A DNA stretch of 64,000 nucleotides from JAEXOD01 sp963663265 (GTDB lineage: Bacteria; Bacteroidota; Ignavibacteria; Ignavibacteriales; Melioribacteraceae). Below the pieces are notes generated by a model, which did no database searches, was not told the origin of the DNA, and worked only from the letters and a program-made list of their open reading frames with translations. Position 1 is the stretch's first letter; every line of letters starts with the position of its first letter. The DNA lies in contig CAXXXM010000002.1 of NCBI GenBank assembly GCA_963663265.2, positions 930,001-994,000 on the forward strand, read 5' to 3'. A program made the position numbers and the translations under genes. Positions 18,901 to 28,356 of this stretch are shown here, one piece after another.

Positions 18901-19106
18901 TTGGCATTGCCGATGATTACAAACCATTTTTATTTAGTCCTTTTTCCCAAGAAGAACAAGGATATACTCGCAAATTTGAGGGGAATGGTTTAGGATTGGC
19001 TCTTGTAAAACAATACTGCGAACTAAACAAAGCCGAAATCTCTGTTGAAAGTAAGAAAGGAGTTGGGACTACTTTTATAATTACATTTCCTAATTTTAGC
19101 AGTTAA
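15957..19106 (+). CDS. Soluble multi-PAS/GAF sensor histidine kinase
   Basis: 1049 residues and no transmembrane segment. PAS-like domains are at about 35-150, 155-262, 265-385, 390-512 and 685-805; a GAF-like domain (about 520-680) lies before the last PAS. The kinase core follows: HisKA with phosphoacceptor H832 in MSHEIRTP and HATPase with N-box NLLDNAIKF, G1 DTGIGIA and G2 GNGLGLAL. The final 224 residues closely resemble those of the kinase at 55544-57043, including SPFSQEEQGYTR. No receiver or DNA-binding domain, so the partner response regulator must lie elsewhere. Ligands are unknown; no haem or flavin residues are recognisable. A terminator follows the gene. Confidence 0.93.
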   Translation: MSKSYSNVIFNDILESISKIYSANNMLSLEYKMLLDNLSYMILITDEDDKIIYLNNKVKKFFFTNIQLDLIGKKTSCFYELNKSDKPNWYTFGKQKLNISHSSEYIFGEKFYISFYTKEITNGTKKEFLSLITAEMLGREYLSTADLLNEYKAVWDISFDSMRILDEEGKFIAVNKSFCKLIEKSSDELIGKDYTYIYSNEDSQPSIIFELVDVRPVFEREVVLWNGKKFWFEIISKIITYKTGDKVVLSIFKNITDSKNAISKLQESEAKFKEMTDLLPQIIFETDANGFLTYCNKYSRLLFNIDLNRDISSLNILQFIADKDKARAKENISKKYDKSANSNNEYSLVTPEGNSFPVIIFSSLIVKDDKPVGLRGIIIDISERKRLEDSIRKSESLYKGIIDTSPDGISLLDIDGNIIFSNNRKAQMFGYSSPNDLIGINAFSFIDNEFLPLVNENYFKLLKTGFVENLQFKCAKKDGTLFWVEFRARLIYDKNNKPLNIMYVVTDISNKILAQEESRLNELRLETLIKLNKLIDTTETVISDFVLKEAALQTNSEFGYIVIFDNNSSIVSIRFFEHSNYFNIPLEEINNVLSNKSSFWNSSINFFVPLIENDLASNLSTAATIPGTNIIVRKILSVPIFENGKTNFIIGVLNKKTDYSDLDKNHISLLASGLLHSMQLNKSERQLRTLRKAIEQNPSIIVITSPNGDIEYTNPKFSEITGYSFDEAIGLNPRILKSEYTSIEVYKDLWNTVLSGHIWSGEFINKKKDGTLYWASIQISPIINEQETITNLLAIQQDITEKKSIEQQLIEAKEKAEKSEKLKSEFLAQMSHEIRTPINVILSFSSLIKEEIGAFLNDDLKSSFNIMTRAGERIIRTIDLILNMSELQTGTYDFQSREINLRHEIIDPLILEYSKFAKDKGLELVFNCMTEQVTINGDEYSVSQIFANLLDNAIKFTEFGRITINLNVNANNIYVEMIDTGIGIADDYKPFLFSPFSQEEQGYTRKFEGNGLGLALVKQYCELNKAEISVESKKGVGTTFIITFPNFSS

Positions 19107-19154
19107 TAGTATTTCAATTATTTTTAATATTGAACAACCAAACATTTTAAAAAC

Positions 19155-19180
19155 AAAAAGGGGACTTTCGTCCCCTTTTT
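19155..19180. terminator. Bidirectional terminator
   Basis: AAAAAGGGGAC-TTTCG-TCCCCTTTTT forms a near-perfect A/T-flanked stem between the convergent kinase gene and the giant repeat-protein gene. Confidence 0.9.
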
Positions 19181-19195
19181 AATTCTTTATATATT

Positions 19196-22100
19196 CTACT
19201 TCAATAGTATCATCTTTTTAACTTCATTAAAACTATGTCCACCTGAAGTAGGTTTAGCAATTATTCTATAAAAATAAACCCCGCTTGCAAGATTATTTAT
19301 CTCAACAAGCGTTTCATAATAACCTGCTCCCTGTCTAACTTCACCATATGTTCTTACCAACTCTCCAATTGTATTATAAATACTTATGTTTACAACGCTT
19401 TCTGAAGGAATACTATAACGAATAACTGTTCCGGCATTAAATGGATTTGGATAATTTTGATACAAACAATAATCTGTTGGATTAAGACTTTGTTTTATTC
19501 CGTTAACAAAATCAGACGAGCCGATTAATAAATTATAATTATTTTCCTTATAGTATTTAGGAACAAAGATTTCATTTATTTCTTTCAAATTATAAAATTT
19601 ATTTAATCTTCTATCAACAAGGTATAACTCATAATTTTCGTACTCTTTTCCAACATTACCAACAGTTAATTTAAGATCATTCCCCGATACATTATTTTCT
19701 GTCAATTCAAACATAATTCCATCATTCTGCATTGGTCTAACATCAGTAAACAAATACTTATAAGGCGAACAAATATTATTGTTAAACAATCTCAAGTTCG
19801 TTTCTTCAAAAAATGAAGGTGCTGCATAAAAATCATTCTCATCAAATTCTGTTTTTGCAGAATCATTTACCCCGACATAAACTTTGGCAATTTCATCCTC
19901 TTCAGAAGACAGAGTTATTTCAAGATTAGTAACAAATGTTTTTGCTAATGTAAAATTAACATTGCCTGTTGGGTTATATGGAATTTTCATTTCAGTTAAT
20001 TCATGAGCATTATAAAAATAATAACCGATGTATGGATACATAGCATGATTTGAATTTATCCACTTATTATCCCAACTGTAAATTAATGGATTTAAAGTAA
20101 TTGAATTCAGTTGAACAATTTTACTCCACGATACTTGAGTTTCAAACGGATTTGAAATTATATTCCAACCACTATGTAAAGGAATACTGTAACAATTGTT
20201 ATTATCAACATCAACACTTTTTACATCCATAACCAAGGATAATGCTTCTCTTGATGTAATCCAGAATGCTTTCCCGGGTGTAAAATTAAACAATTCACTT
20301 CCATCATATTCTACATAATAATTTGAACTACTCCCATTATCGTAAAAAGCTCTCCAATCCTTTGAATATTCCCCATATATTGTTTGACTTATAGGAATAT
20401 TAACTTCACCGGGCAAACCAATCAACTTATAATTTGATTTTTCGAGAACGTCGCCAAAAGTTACATTTGATGAAACAGTAATACCGGTTGGATATTTAAA
20501 TATTGTAAATCTCGAATCACTATAATCATTTATACTATTTTCAATTGCATCACTAATTCTAAGTTTGCATTGATCTGAAGAATTCCCTTTTGTTGTCCAT
20601 TTATAAATAGTATTTACTGCGGCAGTACTTCCAACAACATTATTCCATGTTGCTCCATTATTAGTAGTTATCTCAATTTTAACGTTTTCAATATCATTAC
20701 TTACCCATTGAATTTCATTTTCAATACCAATTTGGTATTCTTCGCCACCATTTGGTTTTATCAAAGTAATTGTAGGTTGATAGATTGTAAATACCGAATC
20801 ACTTGCATCATTAAAAGATAATCCAGCCATATCACTTACTCTAATTTTACATAACTTGGAAAGATTATCTCCGGGGATTACCCAAGTATAAGACTTTGAA
20901 TTTGCGGAAACATTATTTGCAATAGTATTCCATCCAATTCCATTATCAATTGAATACTCTAATTTTACACTTGCCACATCGCTGGATTGCCAAGTAATGT
21001 AATGGGTTGTTCCGGCTCGCCAATATTCTCCACCATTTGGATATAACAATTTAATTCCTGTTTTTGAAATTGTAAAGTTATTGATACTTATTGAATTTAC
21101 ATTAATATCTTCAATGTCACTCACCCGCACTCTACAATTTTCGGATTCTACATTACTTACATTCCAAACATAAGAATTTGCAGAAGAAGAAATATTAGAT
21201 GCAATAACAAGCCATGTATTTCCCGCATCTGTTGAGTATTCTATGTTTACTGCCGAAATATTATTACTCTGCCAAGCAATGTAATGATTTGTTCCTACTC
21301 TCCAATTTTCTCCACCATTAGGAGCACTCAATAAAATTGTTGCTTTATTTATTGTGAACACAGAATTACTTATATCAGAAACAGTAGCAGAATTAGAATT
21401 GCTAACTCTGACTTTACAACTATTGCTTGAAATATCACTCGGTAAAGTCCATTGATAAGTACCTAATGAAGCATCAATATTTTGGGCAATATCCAACCAT
21501 GTTGAACCATTATTAATTGTATATTCCAAATTAACATTTCCAATGTTTGAACTACTCCATGTAATATTTCGCGTTGAACCTGCTCGCCAACTTTCACCTC
21601 CATTAGGAGAAGTTAATGTAAGAGCCGATTCAAAAATAGTGAATACTGAATTACTGATATCTTTTACTCTTGAATCAGTTACATCACTAATCCTAATACG
21701 AGCAAGTGTTGAAGCTGCATGAGGAACAGACCACGTATATTTTCCGGAACCGGCAGGAACTCCTGATATTATAGTACTCCAATTCGTAGTATCGTTTGTT
21801 GTATATTCTATTTTAACTTCAGATACATTATTGCTTGTCCACGAAATACTTTCTAATTCTCCCGCTCTCCAATTTTCACCACCATTAGGAAGAACAACAG
21901 TAATAACAGATTGATAAATTCTAAAACTGCCATTACTAACATCATTTAGTTCTGGTTCGTCAACATCACTAATTCTTATTTTGCACAAACTTGATTCTGT
22001 GTTTGGAATTACCCAAGTATATTTTCCTGTACTTGCTGTTACATTTGAAGCAACTGTTGTCCAAATATTTCCACTATCCGTAGTGTACTCAATCTTAATC

Positions 22101-25100
22101 TTACTAATATTATTGCTGCTCCAAGTAATGTTTTGCTCGGTACCAATTCTCCAGCTTTCATTTCCATTTGGAGCTGTTACTGTTATTGCTGGTTGATAGA
22201 TTGAAAATGTAGAATCACTTATTACGTTAACGCTTGCATCAGTTACATCACTCAATCTAACTTTACAATTTTCTGAAGGGGTGTTTGGAACCACCCAAGT
22301 ATATTTACCGGTAGCAGCTAAGGTTGAATTTACCACGCTAATCCAGGTAGCTCCATTATTAATTGAGTATTCTATTTTAAGGTTTTCAATATCGTTGCTT
22401 GTCCAAGTAATATCATTTGATGTAGCAACTCTCCACTTGTTTCCAATTGAAGGATTATTAATAACAATTTTCGGCTCATAAATTGTGAAATAGTTATTGC
22501 TTTCATCATTTAATGTTAGTTCATTAACCGCACTAACCCTTATTTTACATTTTGTTGAAATGGTGTTTGGGACTGTCCATGAATAAGTTCCTAACGAAGC
22601 CGTAACACTTGCATTAATTAAATTCCAAGTTGTATCACCATTTGCAGTATATTCAATTTTAACATTAGTTATGTTGTTACTTAGCCATGTTATATTCTGT
22701 TTAGTTCCTACACGCCATTTTTCTCCACCGTTCGGTTTAGTAACAGTAACAGCCGGCTGATAAATAATAAATGTTGCGTCACTTTCATCATATATTGTTG
22801 AATCAACCACATCACTAATTTTTACTTTACAATTATTTGATGTTGTGTTAGGAATAACCCAACTGAAACTATTTAAACTGTCAGGCGTACTTGCAACTAT
22901 TTCATTCCAACTTGTTCCGTTATTGGTTGTGTATTGAATTTTTATATTTGCAATATTAATGCTTGTCCAAGTTATTGCATGCTGGGTACCTACACGCCAT
23001 AATTCATTACCATTTGGACTAATTAAAGATATTCCAGGTTGGAATATTGTAAAGGGGGCATCAGATACATCGTTCATTGTGGTTTCATTAACATCACTAA
23101 CACGCACTCTACAAACACTTGAAGGAGTTGAAGGTACTAACCAGTTATATATACCGGTTGCTGCCGGTGTGCTTGCTGCAATTGTCAACCAATTTATACC
23201 ATTATCAGTTGAATACTCTAATTTAACATTTGCAATATGATTAGATATCCAATTAATTGGCTGTACTGAACCTGCTTTTAACAATTCGCCACCATTAGGA
23301 TTTGTAACAGTAATTGCAGGCTTATATATTTCAAATGTGCTGTCGCTTATTCCATATAAACTCAATTCACTTATGTCACTAATCTTTATTCTACATTCTG
23401 TTGATACTGTATTTGGCACTATCCAGCCATAAGAACCCGAATAAGCAGATGTTACTGCCGTAATTATTGACCAATCTATTCCATTATTTGTGGAATACTC
23501 AATCTTAATATTGGTTACATTATTACTTGTCCATCTAATTGTTTGGCTTGTTCCCACCCTCCAGCTTTCTCCACCTGTTGGTTCAGTAACCGTAATTAAT
23601 GGCTGGTAAATTGTAAACTTATTATTACTTGTATCATTCATTTCCGGTTCTAAAACATCGCTTATTCTAACTTTACAATCAGTAGATGGGGTATTTGGTA
23701 TTAGCCAATTATAGGTTTGTGTGGAAGCATTTGTGCTTTCCACAATAACAGCCCAATCTGTACCAGCATTTGTACTATACTCTATCTTAACATTACTTAT
23801 GTTATTACTATTCCATGTGATATTTTGGTTTGCTCCTACTCTCCACAACTCACTTCCGTTTGGGCTTGTTAAGGTTATTGTTGGGGCATATATTGTAAAC
23901 GAACTATTGCTAATATCATTTATTGCAGCTTCATTATTCTTACTTACTCTTACCTTGCAGTTAGTTGAAGTCGTATTGGGAATTGACCATAAATAAGTTC
24001 CTGTTACAGCATCAACAGAATCTATAATTACAATCCACTCCAAACCATTATTTGTAGTATACTCAATCTTTACTGCTCCAAAATTACTGCTTGTCCATGT
24101 TATATTATGGTCTGTTCCAACCCTCCATAATTCTCCTCCATCAGGACTTGTTAACGTAATAACCGGTTGAAATATTGAAAATACATTTTCACTTTCATCA
24201 TAAACAGTTGGTTCTAATGCATCGCTAATTTTTACTTTACACTCAGTAGATACAGTATTAGGTACAACCCAGGCATAAGTACCCAACGCCGGATTTACTC
24301 CTGTTACAATAGAATTCCATGTATTCCCATTATCTGTTGAATAATCAATATTAAGATTATTTGTAAAACTGCTTGTCCATGTAATATTCTGTTGAGTATT
24401 TACTCTCCAATTTTCGCCACCATTTGGCTTAGATAACACAATTGTAGGAGTATATATTGTAAAATTATTATTGCTTGCTGAATTTACTTCCGGTTCAAGT
24501 ACGTCACTAATTTTTACTTTACAATTTGTACTTGCTGTATTTGGTATTGTCCAAGTATAAATATTTGTAGCCGCCGGAATACTATTATTTACTGTTAACC
24601 ATGTATTCCCGTTATCAGTAGTATATTCAATTTTTATATTATTTACTTTTGTACTTGTCCAGGTTATATCATGGTTTGTTCCAACTCTCCAGTTCTCACC
24701 ACCAATTGGACTTGTTAAAGTTAATACAGGTTTATAAATCTCAAAAACGTTATTACTTGTATCGTTAATTGCCGGTTCAAAAGCATCGCTAATTCTTACT
24801 TTGCATAGTGCTGATACAACATTTGGAATTGTCCAAGCATATGTTAAAGCTGATGCAGGAGTAGAAGCTGCTATTGTAATCCAATCTATTCCATTATTAG
24901 TTGTATACTCTAATTTTGCGTTACTTACAAAATTATTCTGCCAGGTAATATTTTGTGAGGTCCCAACACGCCAGCTTTCACCACCATTTGGTGAAGACAC
25001 AACCAACGAGGGTTGATATATTGTAAATTTGTTGTTGCTAACATCATTAGTATTTATATTTGAAACATCGCTTATTTTAACAAGACAATCTGCCGATGGA

Positions 25101-27616
25101 TTATTTGGAACCGTCCAATCATAACTCCTTAAACTTGCAACAACACTTGGTGATATTGAAATCCAATCTACACCATTATTGGTACTATATTCAATTTTTA
25201 CATTACTTACATTATTGCTCGTCCATGTAATTGTTTTTTGAGTACCTATTCTCCATGTTTCACTTCCATTTGGACTTGTTACTGTAATACCCGGTTTAAA
25301 TATTGTAAAGTTATTATTACTTGTATCAAGCATTGTAGGTTCTAATACGTCACTTATTTTAACTTTACAAGTAGTTGTAACACTATTTGGAATTGTCCAA
25401 TTATATGTAGCTAAACTTGCATCAACGCTACCGGCAATCATAAACCAATCAGCACCATAATTTGTTGTGTACTCAATTTTAATATTAGCAATATTAGTAG
25501 AAGTCCAAGTTATGTTTTGATTTGTACCTACTTCCCATAACTCACCACCATTTGGCGATGTTAATACAATTGTTGGATTGTAGATAGTAAAGGCTGCATT
25601 ACTAACATCAAGCATGGTTGTTTCTAATACATCACTTATTCTTACTTTACATTCAGTTGATATTGTATTTGGAATTGTCCATCCATATGTTCCCAAATTT
25701 GCAGCAACAGATGCCTGCACAACATTCCAATCTGTACCATTATTTGTTGTGTATTCAATTTTAATATCAGCAATATCGTTACTATTCCAAGTAATATTTT
25801 GCGTTGTTCCTACTCGCCATCTTTCACTACCGTTTGGAGATGTTAATGTAATTGCCGGCTGATAAATTGTAAATACTGCATCGCTTACATCATTTAATGT
25901 AGGTTCCAAAACATTGCTTATTCTTATCAAGCAATTTGTACTTGCCTTATTTGGAACGTCCCAAACATATAATCCCAAATTTGCTGCTTGATTGTTACTA
26001 ATCACAAACCAATCAGCACCATTATTTGTTGTATATTCCAATTTTATATTAGCAACATTATTGCTTGTCCAAGTTATATTCTTCTGAGTTCCAACTCGCC
26101 AATATTCACCACCGTTAGGAGATGTTAATAATACAATTGGATTGTATATTGTAAATACTCCATTACTTTCATCATTTAATGTGGGTTCTACCACATCACT
26201 AATTCTTACTTTGCATTGATTTGATACGTTGTTTGGTACAGTCCAAGAATAACTCCCTGTATTTGCAGCACTACTATCAATAATTTCAATCCAATCAGTT
26301 CCATTGTTTATACTGTATTCAAGTTTTATACTTGCAATATAACTGCTATTCCATGTAATGTTTGTTGTTGTTCCTGCACGTAAGTTTTCCCCTCCATTTG
26401 GTGCTGTAAGAGTAATAGTTGGCGTGTATATAGTAAACGTATTTGTGCTTACATCTTTCATTGATGGTTCATCAACATTACTAATTCTAACCATACACAT
26501 AATTGAATTGCTATTTGGTATTACCCAAGCAAAATTACCTGTTGAAGCATCAGTTGAGTTTACAATTGTTTGCCAATCGGAACCATTATTAATTGAATAT
26601 TCTAATTTTACATTGTTAATGTCGTTACTATTCCAAGTAATATTTTGTGTTGAACCCACTCTCCATAATTCACCACCATTTGGAGCAGTTAAACTTAAAT
26701 CTGGACTGTAAATAGTAAATACTGAATCACTTTCATCAATTGTTGTTGATTCAAGAACGTCACTAATTCTCACTTTACAATTTGTTGAAACAGTATTTGG
26801 AATTGTCCATAAATAATTACCAACATTTGCAGCAATTGTTGGTACAACATTAAACCAATCCACACCATCATTTGTTGAATAGTCAATTTTTACGTTTGCT
26901 ACATCATTGCTATTCCATGTAATATTTTTTGTAGTTCCTACTCGCCAATATTCACTACCAACAGGGGAGGTAATTGTAATTGTCGGTTTATATATTCTGA
27001 ATACTGCATTGCTAACATCTGACGTTGGAGTATATGTGACATCTGACATTCTAATTAGGCAATTATTAGAAACAGTATTTGGCACCGTCCAATTGTAGCT
27101 TCCTGTATTTGCCGGTGTATTTCCTATTATAGTAATCCAATTGCTTCCGTTGTCTGTTGAATACTCAATATGAACATTAGCTATATCAGTACTATTCCAA
27201 GTAATAGTTTTTGTTGAACCTACTAACCAGTTTTCGCCTCCGTTTGGTGATGTAATTTGAATTGTACCATGATGTATTGTAAAAACAGCATCACTAACAT
27301 CACTATCGTTTACATCTAATGTGTTGGTAATCTTTATAAGACAATTATTTGATGAAGTAGTGTCACTAATCAACCAGTTATAGCTGCCTGGGACTGCATC
27401 TGTACTATCAACTATCTTAGACCAATCACTTCCATTATTAAGTGAATACTCGATTTTTACTTTTGCAACCCCTAAACTATTCCATGTTATTGTTTGATTA
27501 GTGCCAAACAAATAACTTTCACCCCCATTGGGTGAAGTTACAGTAATTGCTCCATTAACATTAAAAAAGCAACTAAACAATAACCCAATTATTACTAAGT
27601 AAAATTTATTTTTCAT
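19196..27616 (-). CDS. Giant T9SS surface protein with 25 tandem Ig-like (Kre9/KNH-type) repeats
   Basis: About 2806 residues. A signal peptide (MKNKFYLVIIGLLFSCFF..) is followed by 25 repeats of about 94 residues, each opening with a version of 'ITLTSPNGGENWRVGT..NITW' and continuing 'S.ni.nvkieYttnnG.dW..i..s..a..g.Y.W.iPnt.St.CkvrisdvlEp..nDvSn..FtIy'. The opening pattern is that of the Kre9/KNH-like N-terminal Ig-like domain family. A 430-residue C-terminal part has a FSITPGKAFWI / W.iISNPF segment and a T9SS type A tail (NYPNPFNAGTVIRYSIP, GVYFYRI, final KKMILLK). The ATG at 27616 is preferred over an in-frame TTG at 27631 because it opens the signal peptide. Probably a long filamentous adhesin or surface-layer component. 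It lies 34 bp after a small secreted-protein gene. Confidence 0.93.
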   Translation of the reverse strand: MKNKFYLVIIGLLFSCFFNVNGAITVTSPNGGESYLFGTNQTITWNSLGVAKVKIEYSLNNGSDWSKIVDSTDAVPGSYNWLISDTTSSNNCLIKITNTLDVNDSDVSDAVFTIHHGTIQITSPNGGENWLVGSTKTITWNSTDIANVHIEYSTDNGSNWITIIGNTPANTGSYNWTVPNTVSNNCLIRMSDVTYTPTSDVSNAVFRIYKPTITITSPVGSEYWRVGTTKNITWNSNDVANVKIDYSTNDGVDWFNVVPTIAANVGNYLWTIPNTVSTNCKVRISDVLESTTIDESDSVFTIYSPDLSLTAPNGGELWRVGSTQNITWNSNDINNVKLEYSINNGSDWQTIVNSTDASTGNFAWVIPNSNSIMCMVRISNVDEPSMKDVSTNTFTIYTPTITLTAPNGGENLRAGTTTNITWNSSYIASIKLEYSINNGTDWIEIIDSSAANTGSYSWTVPNNVSNQCKVRISDVVEPTLNDESNGVFTIYNPIVLLTSPNGGEYWRVGTQKNITWTSNNVANIKLEYTTNNGADWFVISNNQAANLGLYVWDVPNKASTNCLIRISNVLEPTLNDVSDAVFTIYQPAITLTSPNGSERWRVGTTQNITWNSNDIADIKIEYTTNNGTDWNVVQASVAANLGTYGWTIPNTISTECKVRISDVLETTMLDVSNAAFTIYNPTIVLTSPNGGELWEVGTNQNITWTSTNIANIKIEYTTNYGADWFMIAGSVDASLATYNWTIPNSVTTTCKVKISDVLEPTMLDTSNNNFTIFKPGITVTSPNGSETWRIGTQKTITWTSNNVSNVKIEYSTNNGVDWISISPSVVASLRSYDWTVPNNPSADCLVKISDVSNINTNDVSNNKFTIYQPSLVVSSPNGGESWRVGTSQNITWQNNFVSNAKLEYTTNNGIDWITIAASTPASALTYAWTIPNVVSALCKVRISDAFEPAINDTSNNVFEIYKPVLTLTSPIGGENWRVGTNHDITWTSTKVNNIKIEYTTDNGNTWLTVNNSIPAATNIYTWTIPNTASTNCKVKISDVLEPEVNSASNNNFTIYTPTIVLSKPNGGENWRVNTQQNITWTSSFTNNLNIDYSTDNGNTWNSIVTGVNPALGTYAWVVPNTVSTECKVKISDALEPTVYDESENVFSIFQPVITLTSPDGGELWRVGTDHNITWTSSNFGAVKIEYTTNNGLEWIVIIDSVDAVTGTYLWSIPNTTSTNCKVRVSKNNEAAINDISNSSFTIYAPTITLTSPNGSELWRVGANQNITWNSNNISNVKIEYSTNAGTDWAVIVESTNASTQTYNWLIPNTPSTDCKVRISDVLEPEMNDTSNNKFTIYQPLITVTEPTGGESWRVGTSQTIRWTSNNVTNIKIEYSTNNGIDWSIITAVTSAYSGSYGWIVPNTVSTECRIKISDISELSLYGISDSTFEIYKPAITVTNPNGGELLKAGSVQPINWISNHIANVKLEYSTDNGINWLTIAASTPAATGIYNWLVPSTPSSVCRVRVSDVNETTMNDVSDAPFTIFQPGISLISPNGNELWRVGTQHAITWTSINIANIKIQYTTNNGTSWNEIVASTPDSLNSFSWVIPNTTSNNCKVKISDVVDSTIYDESDATFIIYQPAVTVTKPNGGEKWRVGTKQNITWLSNNITNVKIEYTANGDTTWNLINASVTASLGTYSWTVPNTISTKCKIRVSAVNELTLNDESNNYFTIYEPKIVINNPSIGNKWRVATSNDITWTSNDIENLKIEYSINNGATWISVVNSTLAATGKYTWVVPNTPSENCKVRLSDVTDASVNVISDSTFSIYQPAITVTAPNGNESWRIGTEQNITWSSNNISKIKIEYTTDSGNIWTTVASNVTASTGKYTWVIPNTESSLCKIRISDVDEPELNDVSNGSFRIYQSVITVVLPNGGENWRAGELESISWTSNNVSEVKIEYTTNDTTNWSTIISGVPAGSGKYTWSVPHAASTLARIRISDVTDSRVKDISNSVFTIFESALTLTSPNGGESWRAGSTRNITWSSSNIGNVNLEYTINNGSTWLDIAQNIDASLGTYQWTLPSDISSNSCKVRVSNSNSATVSDISNSVFTINKATILLSAPNGGENWRVGTNHYIAWQSNNISAVNIEYSTDAGNTWLVIASNISSSANSYVWNVSNVESENCRVRVSDIEDINVNSISINNFTISKTGIKLLYPNGGEYWRAGTTHYITWQSSDVASVKLEYSIDNGIGWNTIANNVSANSKSYTWVIPGDNLSKLCKIRVSDMAGLSFNDASDSVFTIYQPTITLIKPNGGEEYQIGIENEIQWVSNDIENVKIEITTNNGATWNNVVGSTAAVNTIYKWTTKGNSSDQCKLRISDAIENSINDYSDSRFTIFKYPTGITVSSNVTFGDVLEKSNYKLIGLPGEVNIPISQTIYGEYSKDWRAFYDNGSSSNYYVEYDGSELFNFTPGKAFWITSREALSLVMDVKSVDVDNNNCYSIPLHSGWNIISNPFETQVSWSKIVQLNSITLNPLIYSWDNKWINSNHAMYPYIGYYFYNAHELTEMKIPYNPTGNVNFTLAKTFVTNLEITLSSEEDEIAKVYVGVNDSAKTEFDENDFYAAPSFFEETNLRLFNNNICSPYKYLFTDVRPMQNDGIMFELTENNVSGNDLKLTVGNVGKEYENYELYLVDRRLNKFYNLKEINEIFVPKYYKENNYNLLIGSSDFVNGIKQSLNPTDYCLYQNYPNPFNAGTVIRYSIPSESVVNISIYNTIGELVRTYGEVRQGAGYYETLVEINNLASGVYFYRIIAKPTSGGHSFNEVKKMILLK
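20492..27547 (-). repeat. Tandem array of 25 diverged about 282-bp coding repeats
   Basis: Twenty-five in-frame units of about 94 codons, counted by their opening SPNGGE-type motif. Units are clearly related but none appears identical, so the array is old or under diversifying selection and not a recent expansion. Most deviant units are number 19 (NPSIGNKWRVAT), 16 (ELLKAGSVQPINW) and 25 (EYQIGIENEIQW). Confidence 0.9.
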
Positions 27617-27650
27617 AAAAATTCTCGTCAAAATTCAATTTTTAAATAAA

Positions 27651-28181
27651 TTATGGTCTTGTTGGAGGAGTAGGAATTTCATCTCCACCATCATCTTTGT
27701 CATTGTTGCCAAATACCGTTAATGCTAAAACAACAATTACTGCTACTGCTCCACCAACATAGTAATACCAAGTACTACCACCTGAATCCTTTTTTGTACT
27801 ATTTCTTGAATTGGTATTATTTTGTGAGATAGGAACTTCATTTGCAGTTACACTAAACTCAAAATCTGTAGTGTTTGGTATGATTTCATAATCCTTTCGA
27901 TATTCCCAATATATTGTATTATATGCACCGGCAAATTTTCCCTTCCCAATATCTCCTTTTGCAGAACTTAGGGTGTAAACCGAACCATCATTAAGATTTC
28001 GCATAGTGGCGGATACTTCATATTCTTTTGTAACATCCCCCTCCAACTCATATGTTATTTTAACTTGAGTTGAATCGATAGTAAAGTTTACGTTTGATAT
28101 CAGATTAGTTTGTGAATATGAATTTGAGTAAATTGTTATAAATATGAAAATATAAAAAATACATGGTATCCTATTTTTCAT
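27651..28181 (-). CDS. Small envelope protein with C-terminal membrane anchor, partner of the giant repeat protein
   Basis: 176 residues. Signal peptide (1-23, ending NSYSQ), a beta-rich domain of about 95 residues, a Ser/Asn-rich linker, a hydrophobic segment (VGGAVAVIVVLALTVF) and a short acidic/proline tail DDGGDEIPTPPTRP. The domain contains VKITYELEGD, GDIGKGKFAGAYNTIYWEYRKD; this 'itYdL.gd ... GDvGkg..pG.nk.I.W' pattern recurs in Bacteroidota envelope proteins, often N-terminal to other modules. I do not know a function. It precedes the giant repeat gene by 34 bp on the same strand, so the two are probably co-transcribed and it may help anchor or export the giant protein. Confidence 0.8.
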   Translation of the reverse strand: MKNRIPCIFYIFIFITIYSNSYSQTNLISNVNFTIDSTQVKITYELEGDVTKEYEVSATMRNLNDGSVYTLSSAKGDIGKGKFAGAYNTIYWEYRKDYEIIPNTTDFEFSVTANEVPISQNNTNSRNSTKKDSGGSTWYYYVGGAVAVIVVLALTVFGNNDKDDGGDEIPTPPTRP

Positions 28182-28336
28182 AATGAAGCCTTCTTTTAAA
28201 ATGTTATGAACCAGTAAATATTTTTAACTCTATTATATATAATATTAATAAAAAAATATATTTTAATCAAAAAAAAGAAGTTAAATAATGATTAATTAGA
28301 GAATAATCCAGATATTTTAGGGGTTTCCTGCCAAAT

Positions 28337-28352
28337 TGTGATATAAATCACA
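28337..28352. promoter_or_regulatory. CRP/FNR-type palindrome TGTGATATAAATCACA
   Basis: A perfect TGTGA-N6-TCACA inverted repeat 4 bp beyond the yraN stop codon and about 155 bp upstream of the small envelope gene that heads the giant-protein unit. Its reverse complement is exactly the 16-mer found at 47292-47307. I see no convincing TAnnTTTG box directly next to this copy. Confidence 0.5.
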
Positions 28353-28356
28353 TAAA

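Noticed and set aside
20500..27500. Multiple long open frames on the plus strand opposite the giant repeat gene
   Set aside because: They recur at the repeat period and mirror the coding strand; none has a start signal, signal peptide or recognisable domain.
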